A stretch of 55,717 bases of DNA from Anaerolineales bacterium (GCA_016932955.1 JAFGBV010000104.1:1-55717); one strand, 5' to 3'; positions 44,104-53,241 are shown, counted from the first letter of the stretch. Notes: generated by a model from the letters alone, not told the origin. Translations and numbers: made by a program.

Positions 44104-45390
44104 ATGAGTGAGATTGCCATTCGCGTCGAAAACCTGAGCAAGCAGTTCAGCATCGGCGTCGCCCCTGAGCGTTACCGCACCCTGCGCGACACCCTGCTGG
44201 ATACGCTCTCGCTGCCCTATCGCGCGGCGCGCTCTATGATCCAGCCCTCAAAGTACAAGGTGCAGCCGACTGCTAGGATCTGGGCTTTGCGTGACGTCTC
44301 CTTCGAGGTTCAGCAAGGGCAAGTGCTGGGGATCATTGGGCGGAATGGGGCAGGCAAAAGCACGTTGCTTAAAATCCTTTCCCGGGTCACCGAACCGACC
44401 CAGGGAGTGGCAGAGATCCATGGACGGGTGGGCTCTTTGCTGGAGGTTGGCACAGGCTTCCACCCTGAGCTGACCGGGCGCGAGAACATCTACCTCAATG
44501 GCGCCATCCTGGGCATGAAACGCACGGAGATCGAGAGCAAATTCGATGAAATCGTCGAATTCTCTGAGGTCAGCCAATTCATTGATACGCCAGTGAAGCG
44601 CTACTCCAGCGGGATGTACCTGCGCCTGGCATTCGCCGTCGCCGCGCACCTGGAGCCGGAGATCCTGGTGGTGGACGAGGTGTTGGCGGTTGGCGATGCC
44701 GAGTTCCAGCGCAAATGCCTGGGGAAAATGAGCGATGTGGCGCAGGCAGGGCGCACTGTGCTCTTCGTCAGCCACAATATGTCTGCCATCCTGCGCCTTA
44801 CCGAAGAGACGATCGTTCTCGACCACGGCAATCTGGTTTACCGGGCGCGCACACCTGAAGCCATTGATTATTACATGGCTGCTGGCTTCAATGATGTCGG
44901 CGAGCGTTCCTGGAGTAGTGAGGAGATCCCCTCCAGCGCTGCGCCTTTCCGCCCGCTGGCGCTGCGCGTGTGCAATGGGCAGGGGCGGGTGGTCGATACG
45001 CTGCGCTCCACCGAGCCGATCCAGATCGAAGTGGAATACGAGCTTGAACAGCCAATCACCGGCTTGCGGGTGGGCATCTACCTGCTCACCATGCGCGGCG
45101 AATATGTATTCACTTCCTTTGACACCGATGATCCCGAGCAGTTCGAGCGCTTCAGCACGCGCTCACAAGGCCACTACATCAGTCGCTGTGCGATCCCCGC
45201 AAATTTCCTCAACGAGGGGCGCTATGTGCTGGCAGTCAATGCCTCTTCGTTTGGCATCAAACGCTATTTCTGGGATGACCATACACTGGCATTCAATGTG
45301 GATGCTACTGGCGCGCCTGGCAAACATTGGCCTGAACCTCGGCTGGGACCGGTGCGCCCGGCGCTGAATTGGAAAATTGAGCCGGTATGA
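44104..45390 (+). CDS. Polysaccharide ABC transporter ATPase with C-terminal glycan-binding domain (Wzt-like)
   Basis: The 428-residue protein has Walker A GRNGAGKST (about residue 79), the signature YSSGMYLRLAFAVA, Walker B ILVVDEVLAVGD and a switch histidine in SHNMS. The region after about residue 260 is the extra beta-sandwich domain seen in Wzt of E. coli O8/O9a, which recognises the modified end of the glycan chain. A frame extension back to 43738 lies inside the permease gene. Its stop overlaps the ATG of the following gene (ATGA). Confidence 0.9.
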   Translation: MSEIAIRVENLSKQFSIGVAPERYRTLRDTLLDTLSLPYRAARSMIQPSKYKVQPTARIWALRDVSFEVQQGQVLGIIGRNGAGKSTLLKILSRVTEPTQGVAEIHGRVGSLLEVGTGFHPELTGRENIYLNGAILGMKRTEIESKFDEIVEFSEVSQFIDTPVKRYSSGMYLRLAFAVAAHLEPEILVVDEVLAVGDAEFQRKCLGKMSDVAQAGRTVLFVSHNMSAILRLTEETIVLDHGNLVYRARTPEAIDYYMAAGFNDVGERSWSSEEIPSSAAPFRPLALRVCNGQGRVVDTLRSTEPIQIEVEYELEQPITGLRVGIYLLTMRGEYVFTSFDTDDPEQFERFSTRSQGHYISRCAIPANFLNEGRYVLAVNASSFGIKRYFWDDHTLAFNVDATGAPGKHWPEPRLGPVRPALNWKIEPV

Positions 45391-47036
45391 GCACAAGTAA
45401 AGAGTTGTTGAAGAACATTCTGGGTGACCTACCCTTGACAGCCGAGGCATACTGGTACCTGCGCCAGCGCGGTCGCCCGCTGACCGCCAAGTTCGCCCTC
45501 ACCCGCCTGCAAAAAGCCATTCCCCAATGGCGTGCAGAGGCCGAGGCTGCTCTTGCCTCGCCTCGATTCGTTTCGCCCAGCGACCAGGGAGAGGAAAAAT
45601 CCAGGCATATCTTGATCTTTGGCACGCTGCGCTATTGGATCGAACAGGCCACCTTGCTGAGCCTGGTTTTTGCCGGGTTGGGTCACCGTGTGACCCTTGC
45701 ATATCTGCCCTACGCGCAGTGGCAAAAACCGCTCGACCGCTTCAACCTGCGCCGTCACAATGTTTATGCGCGCAACATCCTGTGCAAGATCGAGCCATTC
45801 GTTGAAGTGCTGCCGTTGCTGAATGCCCATCCGGCGAAAGAACTTCCCGGAGACCTGCAGGCATCCATTGAGCTGGTCGCCCTGCGCGATACGCAGTACA
45901 CGCTGCAGGTAGAAAATCTGAACTTAAACGAGGGTGCGGGTCGCGATCTCTACCAGTTGCGCCTGCAGCGCAACCTGGAAGCCGCCCATGCTGCCTACGC
46001 ATGGCTGCAGCGCAACCGCCCGGATGTGGTTGTTCTGCCCAACGGAACGATCCTGGAATTCGGCGTTATTTACCAGACCGCGCGCTACTTGAACATCCCC
46101 ATCGTCACCTATGAATACGGCGAACAACAGCGGCGCATCTGGCTGGCGCAAAACGCCGAGGTGATGCGCCAGGAGACGAACGATCTCTGGGCCGTGCGCA
46201 AGGATAGCCCACTCACCCCGGAGCAGCTGGAGCAGGTGCGCACGCTCTTTGCCTCGCGCCAGCGCGCCAGCCTGTGGGAAAATTTTGCCCGCCGCTGGCA
46301 GGGTGTTCCCAGCCAGGGCGGCGCCAGGGTGCGCCAGGATTTAGGCTTGGATGGGCGACCGGTCGTGCTGCTGGCGACCAATGTGATTGGCGACAGCCTG
46401 ACCCTCGGGCGGCAGGTTTTCAGCGACTCGATGACAGGCTGGCTGGAGCGCACCGTTGAATACTTTGCCCAGCGCCAGGACGTGCAGTTCATCGCCCGCA
46501 TTCACCCCGGCGAATTGATCACCAAGGGGCCTTCGGTGGCTGATGTGGTGCGCAAGGTGCTACCCAACCTGCCGGAGCACATCCACCTGGTTCCGGCGGA
46601 TGCCCAGATCAACACCTACGACATCATCGAGATTGCCGACCTGGGACTGGTGTATACCACAACCGTCGGCATGGAGATGGCGATGAGCGGCGTGCCGGTG
46701 ATCGTCGTGGGCAACACGCATTACCGCAGCAAGGGTTTCACCCTGGATCCTGATACCTGGGAGGCCTATTTTGAGACGCTCAGCAGGGTTCTTGATGACC
46801 CGGCGCAATACCGCCTCGCGCGCGAGCAGGTGGACCTCGCCTGGCAGTATGCCTACTGCTTTTTCTTTGCCTACCCGCATCCCTTCCCCTGGCATATCCT
46901 GCACATCTGGCCCGACCTGGAAGAATGGCCTGTGGCACGCGCCCTCAGCCCGGAGGGACAGGCGCAGTTTGGCCAGACTTTCCGTTACCTGACTGGTAAT
47001 CCCATTGTTTATGCAGCCGAGCAGCCCTATGAATAA
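45387..47036 (+). CDS. Capsule-polysaccharide-synthesis-like GT-B protein (KpsS-type)
   Basis: The 549-residue protein has a GT-B-like layout with IARIHPGELI and VYTTTVGMEMAMSGVPVIVVG near the C-terminus, both typical of the capsule polysaccharide biosynthesis/Kdo transferase group. It overlaps the Wzt stop by ATGA, so it is coupled to the exporter. In other bacteria relatives link the lipid acceptor to the first sugar, or act in chain assembly. Here the substrate is unknown. No membrane segments are seen. Confidence 0.7.
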   Translation: MSTSKELLKNILGDLPLTAEAYWYLRQRGRPLTAKFALTRLQKAIPQWRAEAEAALASPRFVSPSDQGEEKSRHILIFGTLRYWIEQATLLSLVFAGLGHRVTLAYLPYAQWQKPLDRFNLRRHNVYARNILCKIEPFVEVLPLLNAHPAKELPGDLQASIELVALRDTQYTLQVENLNLNEGAGRDLYQLRLQRNLEAAHAAYAWLQRNRPDVVVLPNGTILEFGVIYQTARYLNIPIVTYEYGEQQRRIWLAQNAEVMRQETNDLWAVRKDSPLTPEQLEQVRTLFASRQRASLWENFARRWQGVPSQGGARVRQDLGLDGRPVVLLATNVIGDSLTLGRQVFSDSMTGWLERTVEYFAQRQDVQFIARIHPGELITKGPSVADVVRKVLPNLPEHIHLVPADAQINTYDIIEIADLGLVYTTTVGMEMAMSGVPVIVVGNTHYRSKGFTLDPDTWEAYFETLSRVLDDPAQYRLAREQVDLAWQYAYCFFFAYPHPFPWHILHIWPDLEEWPVARALSPEGQAQFGQTFRYLTGNPIVYAAEQPYE

Positions 47037-47916
47037 CGATCCTGTTAAGCAGCAGGTAAGCGAATTCTATAACCGGGTGGGGTGGCAAGAGGAGGCAGAG
47101 GGCATCTACCAGAACGCCGCCTACGAGGACCTGCGCCCGGTGGCGCAGGAGTACATCCGCCGCTGCCACCTGCGCGTGCTGCGGCACATTAAGCCAGCGG
47201 GGCGCCTGCTGCTGGACGCAGGCTCAGGACCGGTGCAGTACGCGGAGTATTTGGAATACTCGCGCGGCTACCAGAAGCGTGTGTGTGCAGATATCTCGGT
47301 TGTTGCCCTGCAAGAGGCGCGCAAGCGCATCGGCGACGCAAGCAGCGGGGGACACGGCCTTTTCGTGGTTGCGGATATCGCCAACCTGCCCTTCAAAGCG
47401 GGTTGTTTCGATGGCGCGGTGTCCTTACATACGATCCACCACCTACCCCTGGACGAGCATGTGCGCGCCTACCAGGAAATCGAGCGTGTGCTGGCGTCTG
47501 GCTGCAGCGCAGCGGTGGTGAATGGGTGGGATGCAGCCCCCCTGGCATCTTTGACCAGCGGCCTGGCGCGGATGATCTCCCGGCTGCGGCGAAAAGCCCG
47601 CGCGGCCAACCACAAAGCGGGTGATGCTCAAAAACCCACCGCGAAAGCAAAAAAACATGCCCCAGCGCCAACCCGCACCTATGTGCGCAAGCACAATGCC
47701 GCCTGGCTGGAGCAGGAAGTGGGCGCGCTCATGCCGGTGCAGATCTGGACCTGGCGAAGCGTTAATGTGAACTTTCTGCGCACCTTCATCCACCGCCGCC
47801 TGGGAGGGCGGACCTTGCTGCGCTTTTTATACTGGTTGGAGGAGCGCTTCCCGCACTTCTTTGGCAAGAATGGGCAGTATCCCCTGATCGTGATCCAGAA
47901 GAGAGGGGAGGCATAA
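47029..47916 (+). CDS. SAM-dependent methyltransferase
   Basis: The 295-residue protein has motif I LLLDAGSGPVQYAEY, the post-II VCADIS and LHTIHHLPLDEHVRAYQEI, an arrangement of class I methyltransferases. A lysine- and proline-rich insertion (about 190-220) precedes the C-terminal part. ATG 47029 overlaps the end of the KpsS-like gene. Adjacent to the Wzt gene, it may methylate the glycan terminus as a chain-length signal, which is inference from context. Confidence 0.8.
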   Translation: MNNDPVKQQVSEFYNRVGWQEEAEGIYQNAAYEDLRPVAQEYIRRCHLRVLRHIKPAGRLLLDAGSGPVQYAEYLEYSRGYQKRVCADISVVALQEARKRIGDASSGGHGLFVVADIANLPFKAGCFDGAVSLHTIHHLPLDEHVRAYQEIERVLASGCSAAVVNGWDAAPLASLTSGLARMISRLRRKARAANHKAGDAQKPTAKAKKHAPAPTRTYVRKHNAAWLEQEVGALMPVQIWTWRSVNVNFLRTFIHRRLGGRTLLRFLYWLEERFPHFFGKNGQYPLIVIQKRGEA

Positions 47917-47920
47917 ATCC

Positions 47921-48445
47921 ATGATCCAGCCCTGGGAAAAGCTGCAAGAGAAAGCATTGACCAACGGTCGCCGAAGGGTGCTGCGCCGCACCTTTCAGTT
48001 GCCGGATGGGCAAATCGCTGATTATGATATCAAGCACGAGCCGCGGGTAGTTGCAATCCTGCCCATCACCGCAGACCAGCGAGTAGTGCTTGCCTGCCAG
48101 TTTCGCCCAGGACCGGAGAAGGTGGTGCTGGAGTTGCCCGGCGGTGGGATCGAGGATGGCGAGACGCCCGAACATGCCGCCCGGCGCGAGCTGCTTGAAG
48201 AAACCGGCTATACGGGTGAGATCCAGCCTGTGGGTGTAAGCCTGGAATGCGCCTACTCAACCGCCTGGCGCTATAACTTCGTTGCCACCGATTGTCATCC
48301 AGTGCAGGACCCAAGCCCTGACAGCGGCGAGTTCATCGACGTTGTTGAGATGCCGCTGGCAGATTTTCGCCGCCACCTGCGTAGCGGGCAGCTCAGTGAT
48401 GTTGAGACCGGCTACATGGGATTGGATTACTTGGGATTGCTCTAA
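47921..48445 (+). CDS. Nudix hydrolase (ADP-ribose pyrophosphatase-like)
   Basis: The Nudix box is complete: GGGIEDGETPEHAARRELLE followed by ETGY, matching GX5EX7REUXEEXGU. The surrounding sequence (QFRPGPEKVVLELPGGGI) resembles ADP-ribose/nucleotide-sugar pyrophosphatases. GGGGAGG lies ten bases before the ATG. Its position in a sugar-nucleotide locus suggests hydrolysis of excess NDP-sugar, but ADP-ribose is equally possible. Confidence 0.87.
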   Translation: MIQPWEKLQEKALTNGRRRVLRRTFQLPDGQIADYDIKHEPRVVAILPITADQRVVLACQFRPGPEKVVLELPGGGIEDGETPEHAARRELLEETGYTGEIQPVGVSLECAYSTAWRYNFVATDCHPVQDPSPDSGEFIDVVEMPLADFRRHLRSGQLSDVETGYMGLDYLGLL

Positions 48446-48448
48446 AAT
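48443..48448 (+). promoter_or_regulatory. Possible -10 box (TAAAAT) before pseB
   Basis: TAAAAT overlaps the Nudix gene stop and ends 6 bases before ATG 48455. The TAA stop codon contributes to the match, so it could be chance. Confidence 0.3.
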
Positions 48449-48466
48449 CGCAACATGGAGAAACGT

Positions 48467-49459
48467 ATGAATTGGAATGAAAAGATCGTCCTCGTTACCG
48501 GTGGCACAGGCTCGTTTGGCAAGAAATTTGTTGAGATCATGCTCAACGAGTTCCACCCTGCCAAGCTGATCGTCTTCAGCCGCGATGAATTAAAGCAGCA
48601 CGAGATGCGCGTGGCGGGTTTAGATCACGTTAACCTGCGCTACTTCATCGGCGATGTGCGCGACCTGGATCGCCTGCGCCGCGCCATGCACGGCGTGGAT
48701 ATCGTTGTCCACGCGGCGGCGCTGAAGCAGGTGCCGGCTTGCGAATACAACCCCATGGAAGCGATCAAAACCAATATCCTGGGCAGCAGCAATGTGGTGG
48801 ACGCCGCCCTGGATGCGGGTGTGAAAAAGGTGCTGGCCCTCAGCACCGATAAGGCTGTCAACCCGGTTAACTTGTACGGTGCGACCAAGCTGGCGGCTGA
48901 GAAGTTGTTTGTGCAGAGCAATTCCTATGCCGGGGGCACGGCAACCCGCTTCTCATGTGTGCGTTACGGCAATGTGGTCGGCTCGCGCGGCAGTGTGGTG
49001 CCTATCTTCATGCAGCAGCGCCAAACCGGCACATTGACGATCACCGACGAGCGCATGACCCGTTTTTGGCTCACTTTAGAGCAAGGGGTGCGCTTTGTGA
49101 TCAAGTGCGTCGAGCAGATGCACGGCGGCGAAGTATTCGTGCCCAAGATCCCCAGCACCAAGATCACCGACCTGGCTTACGCCATCGCCCCACAGGCCAA
49201 GCTGGAGACCGTGGGCATTCGCCCGGGAGAAAAACTACACGAGGTGCTTATCTCAGATGACGAGTCCCGTTCGACAATCGAAATGGAAGATATGTTTGTG
49301 GTACAGCCCAGCGGCGCATTGTGGTTCGGGCGAGAATGGCAAGAGGCCGGGAAGCCCCTGGCAGACGGCTACCGATACGGCAGCGATAACAACCCGCATT
49401 GGCTGACAGTGGAGCAAATCCGCCGCATGGTACAGCCTTTCGATCAGGAAACGGGATAA
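48467..49459 (+). CDS. pseB: UDP-GlcNAc 4,6-dehydratase (inverting), PseB-like
   Basis: The 330-residue protein has TGGTGSFGKKF, LIVFSRDELKQHEMR, FIGDVRDLDRL, LSTDKAVNPVNLYGATK and RFWLTLEQGVRFV, all typical of PseB/FlaA1, first enzyme of pseudaminic acid synthesis. GGAG lies six bases before ATG 48467. ATG 48455 is the alternative and would fit a leaderless start. The dTDP-rhamnose-reductase-like and NeuB-like genes follow, but the PseC aminotransferase, PseH and PseG genes are not present in the window. Confidence 0.9.
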   Translation: MNWNEKIVLVTGGTGSFGKKFVEIMLNEFHPAKLIVFSRDELKQHEMRVAGLDHVNLRYFIGDVRDLDRLRRAMHGVDIVVHAAALKQVPACEYNPMEAIKTNILGSSNVVDAALDAGVKKVLALSTDKAVNPVNLYGATKLAAEKLFVQSNSYAGGTATRFSCVRYGNVVGSRGSVVPIFMQQRQTGTLTITDERMTRFWLTLEQGVRFVIKCVEQMHGGEVFVPKIPSTKITDLAYAIAPQAKLETVGIRPGEKLHEVLISDDESRSTIEMEDMFVVQPSGALWFGREWQEAGKPLADGYRYGSDNNPHWLTVEQIRRMVQPFDQETG

Positions 49460-49480
49460 GTCTCATGCAGCGAGCGATGC

Positions 49481-49519
49481 TGCTGTGGTGATGTTGAGCA
49501 ACCCATCACCACGGCAGCA
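49481..49519 (+). other. Stable stem-loop between pseB and the RmlD-like gene
   Basis: TGGTGATG (49486-49493) pairs with CATCACCA (49504-49511), flanked by TGCTG/CAGCA. It lies just upstream of ATG 49531, which has no ribosome-binding site, so it may terminate, attenuate or process the transcript. Confidence 0.5.
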
Positions 49520-49530
49520 TCCCTGGCTTT

Positions 49531-50469
49531 ATGAAAATTCTCATCACCGGAGCCAGCGGCCTGCTTGGGCTTAACCTGGCCCTGGAGACCAGCCAGCAGC
49601 ACACGGTCTACGGCGTCGTAAACGATCATCTCATCCACAGCGATGCCTTCACCGTGATCCAGGCTGACTTGCTGGCGCCAGGCGCAGTAGAGCAGATCCT
49701 CGAGCAGACCCAGCCCGACTGGGTGATCCACTGTGCGGCTTTGGCCAACGTGGACGCCTGTGAGGCCAGGCCGGCGCTGGCACAACAATTGAATAGCGAG
49801 CTGCCCCGCCAACTGGCACATCTCTGCGCTGCGCGCAGGTATGTCACCAGGGGCGGAGCGCGCCTGGTACACATCTCCACCGATTGCGTCTTCGACGGCG
49901 CACGCGGCGATTATACGGAGGAGGATGCGCCTAATCCGCTGGGCGTGTACGCGCACAGCAAACTGCAAGGCGAGATAGCAGTTCAGGAGGCTGACCCGGA
50001 GGCGATCATTGCGCGGGTCAACCTCTTCGGCTGGAGCATCAGCGGCAAACGCAGCCTGGCAGAATTCTTTTTCAACAACCTCTCTGCCGGGAAGCAAGTA
50101 ATGGGTTTCACCGACGTGCTCTTTTGCCCGCTGCTGGCTAACGATCTGGCTCATGTCCTGGTCAGCATGCTGGAGAAAGGGCTGCGCGGGGTGTACCATG
50201 TGGTGGGAAGCCAATCCACCAGCAAGTTCGACTTCGGCGTGCAAGTGGCGCGGCGCTTCGGGCTGGACGCCAGTCTGATCATCCCCACCTCGGTAGCGCT
50301 GGCAGGATTGAAAGCCGCACGTTCTCCCAACCTGACGCTGCGCACCGACAAACTGGCGCGTGCCCTGGGGCAACCTATCCCCAACTTCTCCACAGGATTA
50401 GACAGGTTCTACACACTCTATCAACAGGGTTATCCACAAATGCTCAGGGGGCTCGAGCAAAGATCGTAA
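49531..50469 (+). CDS. RmlD-like sugar-nucleotide reductase
   Basis: The 312-residue SDR starts ILITGASGLLGLNLAL and carries IHCAALANVDACEARP, HISTDCVFDGARGDYTEED and YAHSKLQGE (catalytic Y-x3-K), as in dTDP-4-dehydrorhamnose reductases and related proteins such as SpsK. It would reduce a 4-keto nucleotide sugar with NAD(P)H. Between pseB and a NeuB-like gene, it may act on the PseB product and not on dTDP-rhamnose, because no rmlA, rmlB or rmlC gene is present here. Confidence 0.8.
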   Translation: MKILITGASGLLGLNLALETSQQHTVYGVVNDHLIHSDAFTVIQADLLAPGAVEQILEQTQPDWVIHCAALANVDACEARPALAQQLNSELPRQLAHLCAARRYVTRGGARLVHISTDCVFDGARGDYTEEDAPNPLGVYAHSKLQGEIAVQEADPEAIIARVNLFGWSISGKRSLAEFFFNNLSAGKQVMGFTDVLFCPLLANDLAHVLVSMLEKGLRGVYHVVGSQSTSKFDFGVQVARRFGLDASLIIPTSVALAGLKAARSPNLTLRTDKLARALGQPIPNFSTGLDRFYTLYQQGYPQMLRGLEQRS

Positions 50470-50499
50470 CACAGCGTCAGTTCGGGAAAAGCGGGGGTA

Positions 50500-50538
50500 G
50501 GGGGTAGTTTGGGCGGTGCAGCCACCCAAACTACCCCC
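50500..50538 (+). other. Strong 14-bp stem-loop upstream of the NeuB-like gene
   Basis: GGGGGTAGTTTGGG (50500-50513) pairs perfectly with CCCAAACTACCCCC (50525-50538). It lies 30 bases before the ATG at 50569, which has the ideal AGGAGGT. No T-tract follows, so it is more likely a regulatory or stability element than a terminator. Confidence 0.6.
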
Positions 50539-50568
50539 GAAACAACCAATACGCATCAGGAGGTAAAA

Positions 50569-51636
50569 ATGGAAATTAAAATTGGCAGCCATACCATTAG
50601 CCTTGACCATCCCACCTACTTCATCGCTGATATCGCCGCTAACCACGACGGCAGCCTGGAGCGCGCCAAAACGCTCATCCGCCTGGCAAAAGAGGCCGGA
50701 GCAGATGCCGCCAAGTTCCAGAATTTCGACGCGCCCAAGATCGTCTCAGACTACGGATTCCGCAATATGAGCGACCAGGTCTCTCACCAGGCAAGCTGGA
50801 AGAAGTCGGTTGTGGAAGTCTACCGGGCAGCCTCCATCCCCTTCGAATGGACGCTGACGTTGATGGAGGAGTGCGCTGATGTGGGTATTGATTATTTTTC
50901 GTCGCCTTATGACTTTGCGGCGATCGATTTTCTCGACCCATACGTGCCGGTGTATAAGGCTGGTTCCGGCGAGATCGACTGGATCGAGGCGCTCGAGCGC
51001 ATGGCAAGCAAGGGGAAACCAATGTTCGTCGCCACTGGCGCTTCCACCATCGGCGAGGTGCAGAGGGCGGTGCATGCCATTCTCAAGATCAACCCGCAGT
51101 TGGTACTGATGCAGTGCAACACCAACTATACCGCCAGCCCTGGCAATTACGATCACTTAAACATCAACGTACTTAAAACATATGCAACCATGTTCCCTGG
51201 CGTGATCCTGGGGTTATCCGATCACACCCACGCACTGGCACCCGTGCTGGGGGCGGTGGCGCTGGGGGCGCGGGTGATCGAGCGCCATTTCACCGACAGC
51301 AACGAGCGCGAAGGCCCCGACCACAAGTTTGCTATGAACCCGGTCAATTGGGCGAAAATGGTGGAAGAAACTCGCCTGCTGGAACGCTCGCTGGGCAGTG
51401 GTGACAAGTTCATCACCGGCAACGAGCTAGAGACCGCCATTGTGCAGCGCCGCTGCTTGCGCGCCGCACGCGAGATCAAAGCCGGTGAAATCTTCACCCG
51501 CGAGATGATCGATGTGCTCCGCCCGGCTACGCCTGGGGCTATCAAGCCATCGGAGATCGCGGCTGTTATTGGAACGCGCGCCCTGCAGGATATTCCCTTC
51601 GGCAAAGAGCTGCGCTGGACAGACCTGGGAGCATAA
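50569..51636 (+). CDS. NeuB-family nonulosonic acid synthase
   Basis: The 355-residue protein is a NeuB/PseI/SpsE-type PEP-dependent synthase: FIADIAANHDG, AAKFQNFD, YFSSPYDF, GLSDHT and RHFTDSNEREGPDHKFAM in the barrel, then a C-terminal SAF (antifreeze-like) domain (about 290-355). It condenses phosphoenolpyruvate with a six-carbon amino sugar to make a sialic-acid-like nonulosonic acid. AGGAGGT four bases before ATG 50569 fixes the start. It could make pseudaminic, legionaminic or a related acid; the missing aminotransferase leaves this open. Confidence 0.9.
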   Translation: MEIKIGSHTISLDHPTYFIADIAANHDGSLERAKTLIRLAKEAGADAAKFQNFDAPKIVSDYGFRNMSDQVSHQASWKKSVVEVYRAASIPFEWTLTLMEECADVGIDYFSSPYDFAAIDFLDPYVPVYKAGSGEIDWIEALERMASKGKPMFVATGASTIGEVQRAVHAILKINPQLVLMQCNTNYTASPGNYDHLNINVLKTYATMFPGVILGLSDHTHALAPVLGAVALGARVIERHFTDSNEREGPDHKFAMNPVNWAKMVEETRLLERSLGSGDKFITGNELETAIVQRRCLRAAREIKAGEIFTREMIDVLRPATPGAIKPSEIAAVIGTRALQDIPFGKELRWTDLGA

Positions 51637-51640
51637 GCTT

Positions 51641-52102
51641 TTGTCTATCACTATCCCCGAGCGCGTTGAATCAGCCAGAGCAGGGACAAACCCGACCGTG
51701 GTTTGCCGCGTGCCATCCGGCTGGGTGGTTTTATGCGATATGCAATTCCTCAGAGGCTACTGCATCCTGCTGGCCGATCCCGTGATCCCCAGCCTGAACA
51801 ACCTCAGCCGTTCGCAACGGGCTGAGTTCCTGTGTGACATGGCTGCTGTAGGCGACGCGCTGATGGATGTAACTGGCGCCTACCGAATCAACTACGCCAT
51901 CGCCGGCAACACCGACCCTTATTTGCACGCCCATATTGTTCCCCGCTATGCAGATGAGCCGGATGAATACCGCCGCGGCCTGCCCTGGTCATACCCCAAG
52001 CAGCGGCTTGAGACGGAGCTGTTCGATTATGAGCGCGATAAAGGCTTGATCGAGCAGCTTGCTGCAGCCATCCGCCATCGATTGGGTGAAATCGGTTCAT
52101 AG
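51641..52102 (+). CDS. HIT-family protein
   Basis: The 153-residue protein has the histidine-triad LHAHIVPRY with the region LLADPVIPSLNNLSRSQRAEF, typical of HIT nucleotide hydrolases and transferases. The start is TTG 51641 with GGGAG nine bases upstream; the open frame back to 51512 lies in the previous gene. It is between NeuB-like and glycosyltransferase genes. It may act on nucleotide-activated sugars, but its substrate cannot be read from the sequence. Confidence 0.8.
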   Translation: MSITIPERVESARAGTNPTVVCRVPSGWVVLCDMQFLRGYCILLADPVIPSLNNLSRSQRAEFLCDMAAVGDALMDVTGAYRINYAIAGNTDPYLHAHIVPRYADEPDEYRRGLPWSYPKQRLETELFDYERDKGLIEQLAAAIRHRLGEIGS

Positions 52103-52108
52103 AGTCTC

Positions 52109-53227
52109 ATGCGGCTTCTGTACTTCACGCGCGACTACACCACGCATGATCACCGCTTTCTGAGCGCCCTGGCAAAAACAGAGCACCAGGTTGCTTACCT
52201 GCGCCTGGAAAAGCGCGGCCATGCACTGGAAGACCGCGCCCTGCCGCCAGAAATTGAAATCCTGCATTGGGCCGGAGGGAAAGAACCCGCCTCCCTGCGC
52301 AACGGGCGGCGCCTGCTCTTCGATCTAAAGCGCCTCCTGCGCCAGGTGAAACCCGATCTTGTCCTGGCTGGTCCGATCCAACGGGCAGCCTTGCTGGTTG
52401 CCCTGGCAGGCTTCAAGCCGCTGGTCTCAATGTCCTGGGGTTATGATCTGCTGGTGGATGCGCAGCGCAACGCCTGGTGGTCGTGGGCAACGCGCTACAC
52501 GCTCAAGCGTAGCGCGGCATTTGTCGGCGATTGCCAAACGATCCGCGAGCTGGCTAAAAGCTACGGTATGCTCGATAAGCGCATCGTCACCTTTCCCTGG
52601 GGCGTAGAACTACAGCAATTCACCCCCGGCTCACGCCCTGACCTCTCCGCCGCGGACACTTCGCTACACCCCTTCACTCTACTCTCCACACGCGGCTGGG
52701 AACCGATCTACGGTGTGGAGATCATCGCCCGCGCTTTCGTCACTGCCGCGCAGGAGCGTCCTGAGCTGCGCCTGGTCATGCTTGGCAACGGTTCGCAAGC
52801 TGGGCTGCTGCGCCAGATCTTCCAGCGGGGTGGCGTGGAGGCGCGCGTGTTTTTCCCAGGGCAGGTGAGCCAAAACGACCTACCGCGTTATTACCAGGGA
52901 GCCGATCTATACATCAGCGCTTCGCACAGCGATGGCACTTCGATTTCGCTGCTGGAAGCGCTGGCTTGCGGCACTCCAGCCATTGTATCGGATATCCCCG
53001 GCAACCGCGAGTGGATCACCCCCGGCGAGAACGGCTGGTGGTTCCGCGATGGGGATGCAGATGCGTTGACGAAAGCGATTCTCAGTGCTGTTGAGCAACG
53101 CCAGGCATTGCCACAGATGGGGCAGGCTGCCCGCCGCCTGGCTGAAGGGCGCGCCGATTGGGAAAAGAACTTTCCGCAGTTGTTCCAGGCTTTCGAGATC
53201 GCCTTAGGAGCCCACTCAGCAAAATAG
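52109..53227 (+). CDS. Glycosyltransferase family 4 protein
   Basis: The 372-residue GT-B protein starts with MRLLYFTRDYTTHDHRFLSAL and has the retaining-GT4 acceptor/donor region SLLEALACGTPAIVSD with its E-x7-E glutamate, plus GNREWI. It would use a nucleotide sugar in the cytoplasm. Six bases separate it from the HIT gene. Donor unknown. Confidence 0.88.
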   Translation: MRLLYFTRDYTTHDHRFLSALAKTEHQVAYLRLEKRGHALEDRALPPEIEILHWAGGKEPASLRNGRRLLFDLKRLLRQVKPDLVLAGPIQRAALLVALAGFKPLVSMSWGYDLLVDAQRNAWWSWATRYTLKRSAAFVGDCQTIRELAKSYGMLDKRIVTFPWGVELQQFTPGSRPDLSAADTSLHPFTLLSTRGWEPIYGVEIIARAFVTAAQERPELRLVMLGNGSQAGLLRQIFQRGGVEARVFFPGQVSQNDLPRYYQGADLYISASHSDGTSISLLEALACGTPAIVSDIPGNREWITPGENGWWFRDGDADALTKAILSAVEQRQALPQMGQAARRLAEGRADWEKNFPQLFQAFEIALGAHSAK

Positions 53228-53241
53228 CGTTCCATACCAAC

